The position numbers and the translations under genes were made by a program. Shown one piece after another: positions 8,487 to 15,715 of a stretch of 64,000 nt of DNA. The number at the start of each line of letters is the position of its first letter. The first letter of the stretch is position 1. Source of the stretch: Sphingomonas sp. QA11 (GTDB lineage Bacteria; Pseudomonadota; Alphaproteobacteria; Sphingomonadales; Sphingomonadaceae); assembly GCF_028473665.1 (NCBI RefSeq), contig NZ_CP098774.1, positions 4,521,501 through 4,585,500 of the forward strand. The letters run 5' to 3'. A model generated the notes under the pieces. That model saw only the letters and a program-made list of their open reading frames with translations. It made no database searches and was not told the origin of the DNA.

Positions 8487-9275
8487 TCAATGCCCCCGGC
8501 AGGCAAGCGCCTCGAGAATATCCTCGATCCGCGCCGGATCGCCGGCGGCGACCACCTCGCCGATGCTGTCGGCGGTGAGCGGATCGCCGGCCCAGTCGCA
8601 CATCCGGCCCCCGGCTCCCTCGACCACGGGGACGAGCGCCGCGAAATCATGGAGCTTCAGCCCGTCCTCGACGACGATATCGAGCCAGCCCGAGGCGAGG
8701 CAGGCATAATTATAGCAGTCACCGCCCAGCACCGTGCTCATCACCGCCGCGTCGAGATGTTCGAAGGCGTGGAGCTGATCGTCGCCGAACAGAGCGGGCG
8801 AGGTCGTGGCGAGCAATGCCTGGGACAGTTCGGAACAGCGGCGGGTGGCAGCGGGCGTGCCATTGAACAGGGTCGGCCGGCCGACCACCCCAACCCAGCG
8901 TTCGTGCAGGATCGGCTGGTCGATCACGCCCATCACCGGCCAGCCATCAGCGACCAGCGCGATCAGCGTCCCGAAGATCGGGCGTCCGGAGATGAAGGCG
9001 CGCGTGCCGTCGATCGGATCGAGCACCCAGGCGCGGCCGCTGGTCCCCTCGCGCACGCCATATTCCTCGCCGATGATCGCATCGTCGGGAAAACGCGCCT
9101 CGATCGCCGCGCGCATCGCTGCCTCGGCCGCGCGATCGGCAAGGGTGACGGGCGAGGAATCATCCTTCGCCTCAAGGCCATGGCTGTTGCGGAAATAAGG
9201 CCTGATCGCTTCCCCGGCGAGCCCGGCGAGCGTTTCGGCGAAGGCGATTTCTGCATCGGTAACACGCATGGCCAT
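8487..9275 (-). CDS. hisN: Histidinol-phosphatase, inositol monophosphatase family
   Basis: 262-residue Mg-dependent phosphatase. The metal-binding motifs are visible: the Glu in IGEEYG at about residues 68-73, DPIDGTRAF at about 86-94, and the C-terminal LHDFAALVPVVEGAGG. That last motif, with Ala-Leu after HD, is what I associate with the HisN histidinol-phosphatase branch rather than SuhB. It would carry out the penultimate step of histidine synthesis, removing phosphate from L-histidinol phosphate. The other his genes are not in the window, so inositol monophosphatase-like activity on another substrate cannot be excluded. Confidence 0.85.
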   Translation of the reverse strand: MAMRVTDAEIAFAETLAGLAGEAIRPYFRNSHGLEAKDDSSPVTLADRAAEAAMRAAIEARFPDDAIIGEEYGVREGTSGRAWVLDPIDGTRAFISGRPIFGTLIALVADGWPVMGVIDQPILHERWVGVVGRPTLFNGTPAATRRCSELSQALLATTSPALFGDDQLHAFEHLDAAVMSTVLGGDCYNYACLASGWLDIVVEDGLKLHDFAALVPVVEGAGGRMCDWAGDPLTADSIGEVVAAGDPARIEDILEALACRGH

Positions 9276-9708
9276 CGCCTAGCCGCGCCGCTCGCCGTGC
9301 GCCAGCCCGATCAGTCCAACGGCATGCCCGGCAACCGGGCAGATCGCCGCCGGATTCGTCAGGCGTAAAGACGGCTTCAAGCTTTGATGACCGGGCGTGG
9401 CAATCCAGGCACCGGCAAAGGGTGCAGCCGAAGCATATTTTTCATATCCGCTTGCATCCATTTCGGATGATCGCCGCATGTCTATTTCTTCGGACTGGCT
9501 TTTACGGGACATGGCGAGGCATTAAGCGGCGACAACCGCCGCGATATCCGTGCGCGGCCCGGCATCGCCTTCACCCGCCAAGTAACGCGGCAGTATCGCT
9601 TACCCTTTCGGGCGCCATGGTCACGGGATATTAGCAGTTCCCCGCTATCCCTTGCCTTCATGAGAGAGCCCTGCGCGCTGATGCGTCGGCTTCGGGAGAC
9701 GACGGATC
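9276..9708. other. 433-base intergenic region without a convincing gene
   Basis: The gap between hisN and the diguanylate cyclase is less GC-rich than its surroundings, with runs such as ATATTTTTCATAT near 9435-9447. It probably holds the promoters for both flanking genes. A 77-codon frame on the minus strand (9279-9512) ends four bases before the hisN start, but its codon third positions do not show the G/C bias of real genes here. I see no RNA gene or long palindrome. Confidence 0.5.
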
Positions 9709-9756
9709 GTGAGGGCGGGAACAGGCGCAACACGGTTGGCGATGGCCGAGGACACC

Positions 9757-10776
9757 ATGGCCGACGTCAATAATGCCCTGTTGTTCGAGCGTATCGGCGC
9801 GTTCCTTGCCGAGCATCGGCTCAGCCCGGACCCACGCCATTATGCCTTTGCCTATCGCATCTGCACCGAGCAGGCAGGCCCCCTGGCCCAGGCGGTCGCG
9901 TCGCTGACCGAAGGGGGTTTCCGCCTGTCAGGCCGGGACATCGAATCGCTTGGCGGCGAGATCGGCATGCTGGCGGTGTCGGCAGGCGCCCAGGATAGCG
10001 GCGAAAAGGCCGCGAAGACGGCGGAAGGCCTTGTCGCCCAGACCCAGATGCAGGTCGATGGCTTCACCGACATGATGCACGCGATCCGTGCGGAGACGCA
10101 GGATTTCGGCAGGGACCTTGCCGCGAGCGCCGATGCGATCCGCCAGTCGCGCGACACGCTGGGCATCGATGAGGTGGTTCGCCTGACCGGCGCCATGCTG
10201 GGGCGGGTACGCAACGCCGAGACGAAGCTGGAGGAGGCAACTCACGAAGCCAGCGAGCTGCGCGCCAAGCTGGAAGAAGCGCGCGACAATGCACGGCGCG
10301 ATCCGCTGACCGACCTGCCCAATCGTCGCGCTTTCGAAGAAGCCTATGCGGCACAGGCAACCGAAGGGGCCCGGCTTTGCGTCGCGGTGTGCGACGTCGA
10401 CCATTTCAAGCTGGTCAACGACCGGTTCGGCCATGCGGTGGGCGACCGTGTCCTGAAGGCGATCGGCGAGGCACTGGTGAAGGCATGCGAGGGCCATATG
10501 GTCGCGCGTTACGGCGGCGAGGAATTCGCGGTGCTGTTTTCCGGCGTCGGCCTCCAGGTCGCGCGCGCCACGCTGGAGGAGGCCCGAAGCGCGGTCGCGG
10601 CGAAACGATACCGGTTGCGCGAATCGGACGAGCCGCTCGGCGCCGTCACCTTCTCCGGCGGATTGACCGAGGCATCGAACGAAGAGGGACTCGACACCGC
10701 TTTCGGCCGGGCCGACCGCCTGCTCTACGCCGCAAAGCACGCCGGGCGGAACCAGTTGAAAACGGCCCATCCATAA
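9757..10776 (+). CDS. Diguanylate cyclase (GGDEF domain) with an N-terminal helical region
   Basis: About 339 residues. The GGDEF domain in the second half starts at DPLTDLPNRRAFE, contains CDVDHFKLVNDRFGH and carries the active-site GGEEF motif, so it should make cyclic di-GMP from two GTP. The five residues before GGEEF are MVARY and the four before those are CEGH, so the usual RxxD inhibitory site is missing and product feedback is not expected. The N-terminal 150 residues (LLFERIGAFLAEHRLSPDPR) have no transmembrane segment and end in a coiled-coil stretch rich in E, A, K and L. The ATG at 9757 has GAGGA four bases upstream; GTG 9709 and ATG 9742 are alternatives. Confidence 0.88.
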   Translation: MADVNNALLFERIGAFLAEHRLSPDPRHYAFAYRICTEQAGPLAQAVASLTEGGFRLSGRDIESLGGEIGMLAVSAGAQDSGEKAAKTAEGLVAQTQMQVDGFTDMMHAIRAETQDFGRDLAASADAIRQSRDTLGIDEVVRLTGAMLGRVRNAETKLEEATHEASELRAKLEEARDNARRDPLTDLPNRRAFEEAYAAQATEGARLCVAVCDVDHFKLVNDRFGHAVGDRVLKAIGEALVKACEGHMVARYGGEEFAVLFSGVGLQVARATLEEARSAVAAKRYRLRESDEPLGAVTFSGGLTEASNEEGLDTAFGRADRLLYAAKHAGRNQLKTAHP

Positions 10777-10878
10777 GACGCCAGATTATGGCGTAAAATC
10801 CCAAATTCATCGTGGCGTTTTTGCCAATTCAGCGAAGGCGATTCCCACCAGGCAAGCAATTTCAATGCTTTGCGAGTT

Positions 10879-10894
10879 TGGCACGCTCCCTGCT
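10879..10894 (+). promoter_or_regulatory. Sigma-54 (RpoN) -24/-12 promoter before tiny membrane-protein genes
   Basis: TGGCACGCTCCCTGCT has the invariant GG and GC exactly 10 bases apart and differs from the TGGCAC-N5-TTGCT consensus at one minor position. Transcription would start near 10905, about 48 bases before the first tiny gene. Upstream are two short dyads, CGCCA-N5-TGGCG at 10779-10793 and TGGC-N6-GCCA at 10813-10826. They sit where an enhancer-binding activator would bind. Confidence 0.65.
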
Positions 10895-10952
10895 AATACC
10901 TTGGCATCGGCGGCCGGATGGTCCGGAACGCCAAGATCAGGGAATGAACATC

Positions 10953-11063
10953 ATGTCGATCCGCTTCCAGAACGCCCAGAACCTCGCCCTTTCCTTCTTC
11001 GGTGCGCTGCTGTTCACCGCGCTGATGGTCAGCGCTGCCGTTCCCGTCGTCCCGGTCGTCTGA
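10953..11063 (+). CDS. Tiny single-pass membrane protein (36 aa)
   Basis: A 36-residue protein: MSIRFQNAQNLALSFFGALL is followed by hydrophobic residues ending AAVPVVPVV. A polar N-terminus precedes one transmembrane segment of about 22 residues. The ATG at 10953 has AGGGA nine bases upstream; an ATG at 10944 is in frame but too close to that site. I recall very similar tiny proteins in sphingomonads, but their function is unknown to me. It lies directly downstream of a sigma-54-type promoter and 34 bases before a second tiny gene of similar design. Confidence 0.6.
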   Translation: MSIRFQNAQNLALSFFGALLFTALMVSAAVPVVPVV

Positions 11064-11097
11064 ACCGCGACGCCTTCTCCATCGAAAGACCGTTGAA

Positions 11098-11190
11098 ATG
11101 ACCCGCTCTCTCACCATCGGTTTCGCATCCTTCGCGACGACCGCTATCTTCCTCCTCGGCCAGTACGCCGCCGTCGGCGCGATCGGCTGA
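11098..11190 (+). CDS. Tiny hydrophobic protein (30 aa)
   Basis: A 30-residue protein, beginning MTRSLTIGFASFATTAIFLL and ending GQYAAVGAIG. A short basic start precedes one hydrophobic stretch that could span the membrane or act as a signal peptide. TTGAA precedes the ATG, with GAAAG a little further upstream. It is the second gene after the sigma-54-type promoter and shares the layout of its neighbour (short polar start, hydrophobic body, Ala/Val-rich end), which argues against chance. Function unknown. Confidence 0.5.
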   Translation: MTRSLTIGFASFATTAIFLLGQYAAVGAIG

Positions 11191-11286
11191 AACACCCGCC
11201 CCGCCGCCCGCAGCGATAATGCGGGCGCAGCGGGCGCGAAGCGTGTAGCGTTCCCCCGGGCGACCCGCCCGCAAGGAACCGCCGCC

Positions 11287-11415
11287 ATGGCCAAGGGCCA
11301 GAAAAAATCGAACAAGGAAATCCGCAAGCCCAAAGCGGAAAAAGCCCCGAAGCAGAACGCCTCGAACCCATCGAGCAAGGGCAAGGCAGTCGAAATAACC
11401 ACGCTCAAAGGCTGA
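11287..11415 (+). CDS. Small lysine-rich hypothetical protein (42 aa)
   Basis: 42-residue, strongly basic protein beginning MAKGQKKSNKEIRKPKAEK and ending AVEITTLKG. It is hydrophilic and probably disordered, with no Cys or aromatic residues. Small proteins starting MAKGQ-RSN-E-KKPK are widespread in Proteobacteria as I remember them; a nucleic-acid-binding role would be a guess. The ATG at 11287 follows AAGGAACC by a few bases. The stop is three bases before the start of the YjdM-like gene, so the two are probably cotranscribed. Confidence 0.65.
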   Translation: MAKGQKKSNKEIRKPKAEKAPKQNASNPSSKGKAVEITTLKG

Positions 11416-11418
11416 TCC

Positions 11419-11727
11419 ATGGCCAGTGACGACGACGCCTTCGTCTATGACGAAGCCAGCGGCGAATGGATCAGCGCCGCCGATGCGCTGGCGAGTGCCG
11501 CCAGCGCGGAGACGATCGAAGTCCGCGATTCGGTAGGCAACCTGCTCGCCGATGGCGATCAGGTTACCCTGATCAAGGACCTGACCGTCAAGGGCGCGGG
11601 CCAGACACTCAAGCGGGGCACGCTGATCAGGTCGATCCGACTGACCGGCGATCCGCAGGAGATCGACTGTCGTTACGATGGCATCAAGGGCCTGGTGCTG
11701 CGCGCCGAGTTCGTGCGCAAGCGATAG
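11419..11727 (+). CDS. PhnA/YjdM-type protein lacking the zinc ribbon
   Basis: 102 residues matching the C-terminal PhnA/YjdM domain: VRDSVGNLLADGDQVTLIKD, LKVKG-like LTVKGAGQTLKRGT, and a closing EIDCRYDGIKGLVLRAEFVRKR. Full YjdM proteins begin with a four-Cys zinc ribbon. Here that part is replaced by about 35 residues (DDDAFVYDEASGEWISAADA) with no Cys, so the protein does not bind zinc in that way. The family is often labelled alkylphosphonate utilization, but no phosphonate genes are nearby and the role is uncertain. It closely follows the small basic protein and converges on the DUF892 gene. Confidence 0.8.
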   Translation: MASDDDAFVYDEASGEWISAADALASAASAETIEVRDSVGNLLADGDQVTLIKDLTVKGAGQTLKRGTLIRSIRLTGDPQEIDCRYDGIKGLVLRAEFVRKR

Positions 11728-11754
11728 GCGCGGACCGGCAACGCCGGCCCGCGC
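11727..11754. terminator. GC-rich hairpin between convergent genes
   Basis: An imperfect inverted repeat, GGCGCGG-A-CCGGC facing GCCGG-CCCGCGCC, lies between the stop of the YjdM-like gene and the stop of the DUF892 gene. It has no clear T-run on either side. It may block read-through from both directions, but intrinsic termination is uncertain. Confidence 0.4.
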
Positions 11755-11764
11755 CCCGCGCCTG

Positions 11765-12292
11765 TCAGGCGTCGGCCGGCTCGGCCCCCACTTCAGCCTG
11801 GGCGTTGATCCTGCTCTCAGCGATCCTGGTGAGTTTCTCGTCAGTCGCCTTTTCTTCGGCCAGGGTCTCGGCGAGCACGCCTGCGCAATCGGCGCGGCCG
11901 AGTTGCTTCGCCCAGGCAATCAGCGTGCCGTAGCGCGTGATCTCGTAATGCTCGACCGCCTGCGCGGCCGCGACCAGCGCCGCGTCAAGCACTGCCTTGT
12001 CGGCGATATCGCCGGCGATCTCGTTCGTTTCCTTGATGATGCCGTCGATCGCCGGACAGGTAACTGCCCTGGGCTCGTGACCGTGCATCCGGAAGACCCG
12101 CTCGAGCCGCGCGATCTGCCCCTCGGTCTCGCGCAGATGTGTTTCGAAGCCAGTCTTGAGATCTGGCGCGCTGGCCTTCTCGATCATCTTCGGCAACGCC
12201 TTGGTGATCTGGTGCTCGGCATAATAAATGTCCTGCAGCGTGTGCACGAACAGGTCGTCGAGCGTCTCGATATCCTTGGTGAAGAGTCCCAT
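11765..12292 (-). CDS. DUF892 ferritin-like protein (YciE/YciF family)
   Basis: 175-residue helical-bundle protein. It begins MGLFTKDIETLDDLFVHTLQDIYYAEHQI, the signature of the DUF892 family, and continues with KASAPDLKTGFETHLRETEGQIARLE and VEHYEITRYGTLIAWAKQLG. These carry the Glu/His positions expected for a di-iron centre (E-x-x-H type). Related proteins are induced by general and osmotic stress; their reaction is not established. The start at 12290-12292 has GAGGAAA upstream. A longer in-frame extension (to 12379) looks non-coding. It converges on the YjdM-like gene. Confidence 0.9.
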   Translation of the reverse strand: MGLFTKDIETLDDLFVHTLQDIYYAEHQITKALPKMIEKASAPDLKTGFETHLRETEGQIARLERVFRMHGHEPRAVTCPAIDGIIKETNEIAGDIADKAVLDAALVAAAQAVEHYEITRYGTLIAWAKQLGRADCAGVLAETLAEEKATDEKLTRIAESRINAQAEVGAEPADA

Positions 12293-12469
12293 GCTGCATT
12301 TCCTCGATACTGGCCTGTCCGGGCGCGGGATGCGATGGACCGGCAGCACAGGAACGTGACCCGAGTGGCAAGGTTGCACAGTATATCAACAACTTGATCT
12401 CGATCAGCATGATTCCCGGATGGCGCGACGCCCTTTCATTTGTTCATTATATGTTCCATATTGAGCACC

Positions 12470-13153
12470 ATGCAGCAGAGCTTCGACCTCGTCGCCGGAG
12501 ATATTGCACAGTGGCGCGACAAGCTTGCGCCACTGCTTGACGGCGTTGACCTGACGACACGCCGCAAGCCGATCGGGCAGTTGGTGAAGTCGCTGATCAG
12601 CGGACGGACGCGCGATGCCGTCTCGCTCACCGCCTATCATCGGCTGCGCGCGCGTTTCGGGTCAGCCGCCGGCATCGCCGCAGCCGAACCAGGAACGGTC
12701 GAGGCGGCGATCGCCGACGTAACCTTCGCCAGCGCCAAGGCGGACTGGCTGGTCGCGGCACTACGCCGGATCGGGCGCGAGCGGCCTGACTTCAACCTGG
12801 ACTTTCTGGGCGACCTGCCCCTCGACCCGGCACTGGCATGGCTTGAACGATTGCCCGGCGTCGGCCGCAAGGTCGCCGCGTCGACCCTCAATGCCAGCAC
12901 GCTCGCGCGGCCGGTGCTGATCGTCGACAGCCATGTGCTGCGTGTGCTTCATCGTATCGGCTTCGTGCCGGCATCGGCCGATGCCCGGGTCACGAGTGAG
13001 GCGGTCACCGCGGCGATGCCGGCCTGGCGCGGCGACGATTTCCTGCTGCTGCATTTCGGCATCAAGCGGCTGGGACAACGAATCTGCCGGTTCGACGCGC
13101 CGATTTGCGCCGCCTGTCCGATCGCCGACGACTGCCCGTCACGCGGCGATTGA
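12470..13153 (+). CDS. Endonuclease III-like DNA glycosylase with 4Fe-4S cluster
   Basis: About 227 residues of the HhH-GPD superfamily of base-excision repair glycosylases. Visible: the helix-hairpin-helix LERLPGVGRKVA with the catalytic-position Lys, the Asp in VLIVDSHVLRVLHRIG, and a C-terminal cluster loop C-x6-C-x2-C-x5-C (CRFDAPICAACPIADDC). Both Nth catalytic residues (Lys and Asp) are therefore present. The N-terminus differs from E. coli Nth, so this may be a divergent paralogue rather than the main Nth. The start at MQQSFDLVAG is likely; an upstream in-frame ATG at 12440 is possible. Ung follows on the same strand 32 bases later, which makes a small repair pair. Confidence 0.85.
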   Translation: MQQSFDLVAGDIAQWRDKLAPLLDGVDLTTRRKPIGQLVKSLISGRTRDAVSLTAYHRLRARFGSAAGIAAAEPGTVEAAIADVTFASAKADWLVAALRRIGRERPDFNLDFLGDLPLDPALAWLERLPGVGRKVAASTLNASTLARPVLIVDSHVLRVLHRIGFVPASADARVTSEAVTAAMPAWRGDDFLLLHFGIKRLGQRICRFDAPICAACPIADDCPSRGD

Positions 13154-13185
13154 CAGGTCCCGCCGCGTTCGGACATGCCAAGCCG

Positions 13186-13887
13186 ATGAGCGACGGCGTC
13201 AAACTCCATCCGAGCTGGCTCGAGCCGCTTCAGCCCGAATTCGACAGCCCCTATATGGCGGCGCTCAAAACCTATCTGGTCGCTGAGAAGGCAGCTGGCA
13301 GGCGCATCTTCCCCAAGGGCAATGAGTGGTTCCGCGCGCTCGACCTGACCGCGCTCGAGGATGTCCGAGTCGTGATCCTTGGGCAGGACCCCTATCATGG
13401 CGAAGGACAGGCGCATGGCCTGTGCTTCTCGGTTCAACCCGGCGTCCGGCCACCGCCCAGCCTGGTCAACATGTACAAGGAAATGGCGAGCGATCTCGGC
13501 ATCCAGCCCGCGCGCCATGGCTTTCTCGAACATTGGGCGAAACAGGGCGTGCTGCTGCTCAATTCAGTGCTGACGGTGCAGATGGGCATGGCGGCCTCGC
13601 ACCGCGACTGGGGATGGGAGAAGTTCACCGACGCCGTCATCCGCCTGGTCAACGCGAAGCCCGAACCGGTCGTGTTCATCCTGTGGGGCAGCTACGCCCA
13701 GAAAAAGGCCGCCTTCGTCGACAGCGTCGATCGCGGCGGGCGGCATCTCGTGCTGAAGGCCGCCCATCCCTCCCCGCTATCGGCGCATAACGGCTTCTTC
13801 GGATGCCGGCATTTCTCCAAGGCGAATGCCTTTCTCGAAAGCCATGGACAGAAGCCGATCGACTGGGCGTTGCCGCCCCTGGGTTGA
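13186..13887 (+). CDS. ung: Uracil-DNA glycosylase
   Basis: 233-residue family 1 uracil-DNA glycosylase, which removes uracil from DNA. The water-activating motif VILGQDPYHGEGQAHGL, the LLLNSVLTV segment, the VFILWGSYAQKK strand and the catalytic HPSPLSA loop are all present. The ATG at 13186 (MSDGVKLHPSW) is preferred; the upstream in-frame extension overlaps the Nth-like gene. The last 111 bases overlap, on the opposite strand, the C-terminal end of the 2'-5' RNA ligase-like gene. Confidence 0.97.
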   Translation: MSDGVKLHPSWLEPLQPEFDSPYMAALKTYLVAEKAAGRRIFPKGNEWFRALDLTALEDVRVVILGQDPYHGEGQAHGLCFSVQPGVRPPPSLVNMYKEMASDLGIQPARHGFLEHWAKQGVLLLNSVLTVQMGMAASHRDWGWEKFTDAVIRLVNAKPEPVVFILWGSYAQKKAAFVDSVDRGGRHLVLKAAHPSPLSAHNGFFGCRHFSKANAFLESHGQKPIDWALPPLG

Positions 13888-14409
13888 TGACGCGCCGGCC
13901 AGCGGCCACCGATCGAGCACGACATGCTCGCTCAGGCCGACCTTGCTGTGCACCAGCAACAGTTCCTCCACCCGCCAGCTTATCGGCTCGATCTCCCAAT
14001 CGAACGGCTCGCCCTTTCGATAGGCCAGCGTGATATGCGGGCTGAACCGGTAGGCAGGCCCTCGCAACCGATCGACGCGCGCCATTGCCGCGGCGATCCG
14101 CGCCTGCAGAGCGAACAATGCATCAATCCGTTTGCTCGGGCGCAGCAGGACTGAGTCGACGCCGCCGGTCATTCGATCCACTGCGGCGTGGAAGGGCGGG
14201 AGCGTCATCGAATCGCCGATCGACCGCATCAGCGGAACAGCCCAGCCCGGCAGGCGGGGAAAATCCAGCTTGCACAGCGTTATGTGGAGATAGTCGGTCC
14301 TGACCGGTTTCCCGAGATCAAGGAGTCGCCGTTCCCGGTCGATATGTCGGGCCAACGGCGCGGGTGGCCGCAGCAGAAAAAGCAGGCGATCCGATCGTTC
14401 GAAAAACAT
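13777..14409 (-). CDS. 2'-5' RNA ligase / cyclic phosphodiesterase family protein
   Basis: 210-residue protein of the 2H phosphoesterase superfamily (ThpR/LigT-like). The two catalytic H-x-T motifs are present as HITL at about residues 43-46 and 125-128, at the usual separation. Relatives open 2',3'-cyclic phosphates in RNA; the real substrate is unknown. The normal domain ends near VVLDRWPLAG, and the remaining 35-40 residues are read from the antisense strand of the ung 3' end. That tail is probably a fortuitous extension. It starts with ATG at 14407-14409. Confidence 0.82.
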   Translation of the reverse strand: MFFERSDRLLFLLRPPAPLARHIDRERRLLDLGKPVRTDYLHITLCKLDFPRLPGWAVPLMRSIGDSMTLPPFHAAVDRMTGGVDSVLLRPSKRIDALFALQARIAAAMARVDRLRGPAYRFSPHITLAYRKGEPFDWEIEPISWRVEELLLVHSKVGLSEHVVLDRWPLAGASSTQGRQRPVDRLLSMAFEKGIRLGEMPASEEAVMRR

Positions 14410-14494
14410 ACCACGCGACTCGCAGAGAATGTTCCCCTTATGTTCCGACTCGAAAGCCTTGTCGAATCCTCATTCCCTCAGTCGATGTCGCTCG

Positions 14495-14959
14495 TCAGAT
14501 GAGGACGAGGGGGTTGGCCGTGATCTGGTCTGCGCCCCCGACCAACCCGCTGAGGCGGGCGAAGCCGAGCGTATCGTACATCTCCATCAGGCTGACGCAT
14601 TTGCCGCCCTGGAAATGCCATATGTCGACCTTGGGCGTCGCGATCTCGCGCCCGGTCCTGCGATCGCGCCAGCGACAGCTGCCGACCCAGACGATCGTGT
14701 CGCCGTCGACGATCAGCTGATGAGTCGGGGAATCGATCATTTCCATCGCGACGGTCAGCGAGGTCAGATAGTCGCGCGCTCGGTCGATGCCCACGCGCGC
14801 ATCGGCCAGGGGATGGAGATCGGGCGGATTGAGCACCGAACGCAGCCGCACATCGTCGGCGAGAAGATCGAGGAAAAGGTCAGCACTTTGCCCCCGGGTC
14901 TCGTGCCATTGTTCATAGGCGTAGAGCAGGCGATCGGCGATGCTGGGCGCGGCGCTCAT
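14495..14959 (-). CDS. SnoaL-like nuclear transport factor 2 family protein
   Basis: 154-residue small alpha+beta protein of the NTF2/SnoaL fold: an N-terminal helix pair (YEQWHETRGQSADLFLDLLADDVRLRSVLNP), then strands such as MIDSPTHQLIVDGDTIVWVGSCRWRDR and KVDIWHFQGGKCVSLMEMYDT. Such proteins act as isomerases, hydrolases or binding proteins; no catalytic residue set is clear here. ATG at 14957-14959 (MSAAPSIADRLL) is the start. Its neighbours on the same strand are a VOC protein and a tyrosinase-like oxidase, but more than 100 bases separate it from the VOC gene. Confidence 0.8.
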   Translation of the reverse strand: MSAAPSIADRLLYAYEQWHETRGQSADLFLDLLADDVRLRSVLNPPDLHPLADARVGIDRARDYLTSLTVAMEMIDSPTHQLIVDGDTIVWVGSCRWRDRRTGREIATPKVDIWHFQGGKCVSLMEMYDTLGFARLSGLVGGADQITANPLVLI

Positions 14960-15065
14960 CGACTTCGTTCCCCCGGGTCCGTCTTGGCCCCCTGATCCAA
15001 ACGCGACTAGACAGGATTGCTGTCGCGATGGTGCGGGAATTGAACGGATTCGGTGGTAAATCGAG

Positions 15066-15473
15066 TCAGGGTTTCCGGGTGAACTCGATGAGATCCCAGA
15101 GATTGCCGTACAGATCGCTGAACACGGCGACGGTACCATAGGGTTCGGCCCGGGGCTCCCGTACGAACACGACGCCCTTTTCCAGCATCGCGGCGTGATC
15201 CCGCGCGAAATCGTCAGTCGCGAGGAACAGGAAGACCCGCCCGCCGGCCTGGTCCCCCACGAACGCGGCCTGTTCCGGCGTGGCGGCGCGGGCGAGCAGC
15301 AGGGAGGTGGCACCGGGCCCGGCACCGGGCGGCGCGACGACAACCCAGCGCTTGTCCTGGGCTGGCTGATAGCTGTCCTCCACCAGCGTGAATCCGAGCG
15401 TGCCGACATAGAAAGCGAGCGCTTCGTCATAGTCGCGAACGACCAGGGCGATATGGGCGAGGGACTGGTGCAT
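15066..15473 (-). CDS. VOC family protein (glyoxalase/bleomycin-resistance fold)
   Basis: 135-residue protein made of two beta-alpha-beta-beta-beta modules. It starts MHQSLAHIALVVRDYDEALAFY with the first metal-ligand-type His, and has KRWVVVAPPG, FLFLATDDFARDHAAMLEKGV and a C-terminal AVFSDLYGNLWDLIEF, where the final Glu is the usual metal ligand. The pattern resembles uncharacterised VOC proteins often annotated as glyoxalase I-like. The substrate is unknown. It is transcribed away from the tyrosinase-like gene's terminator, so it is probably a separate unit. Confidence 0.85.
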   Translation of the reverse strand: MHQSLAHIALVVRDYDEALAFYVGTLGFTLVEDSYQPAQDKRWVVVAPPGAGPGATSLLLARAATPEQAAFVGDQAGGRVFLFLATDDFARDHAAMLEKGVVFVREPRAEPYGTVAVFSDLYGNLWDLIEFTRKP

Positions 15474-15635
15474 CGGCTGATTCCGCGGCTGGGGGCTGTT
15501 CCCTGATCTTGTGACGGCCATGGTCGCCCGTGCCAATAATTACCACCGATCCGGAGCAGGATTCTCCATGAACCGCGCTTCCCGCCCATGCGGGGACGGG
15601 GTTTCCGCCCCCGACGGGCTCGGCCGGAAAGAATC

Positions 15636-15661
15636 GGGGCCGGCGAACATGCGCCGGCCCC
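15636..15661 (-). terminator. Likely terminator downstream of the tyrosinase-like gene
   Basis: Perfect 10-bp stem, GGGGCCGGCG pairing with CGCCGGCCCC around a 6-base loop, 55 bases after the tyrosinase-like stop. On the minus strand it is followed by GATTCTTTCC, a modest T-rich tract. Its strength as an intrinsic terminator is therefore moderate. Confidence 0.5.
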
Positions 15662-15715
15662 GCCCCCCTCCAAACCCGATCAGGCAGCCCGATCCATCGA
15701 GCCGCCCGTCATTCG

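Noticed and set aside
9279..9512. A 77-codon frame upstream of hisN on the minus strand
   Set aside because: It lacks the G/C-rich third positions of the real genes and has no recognisable features, although its stop is close to the hisN start.
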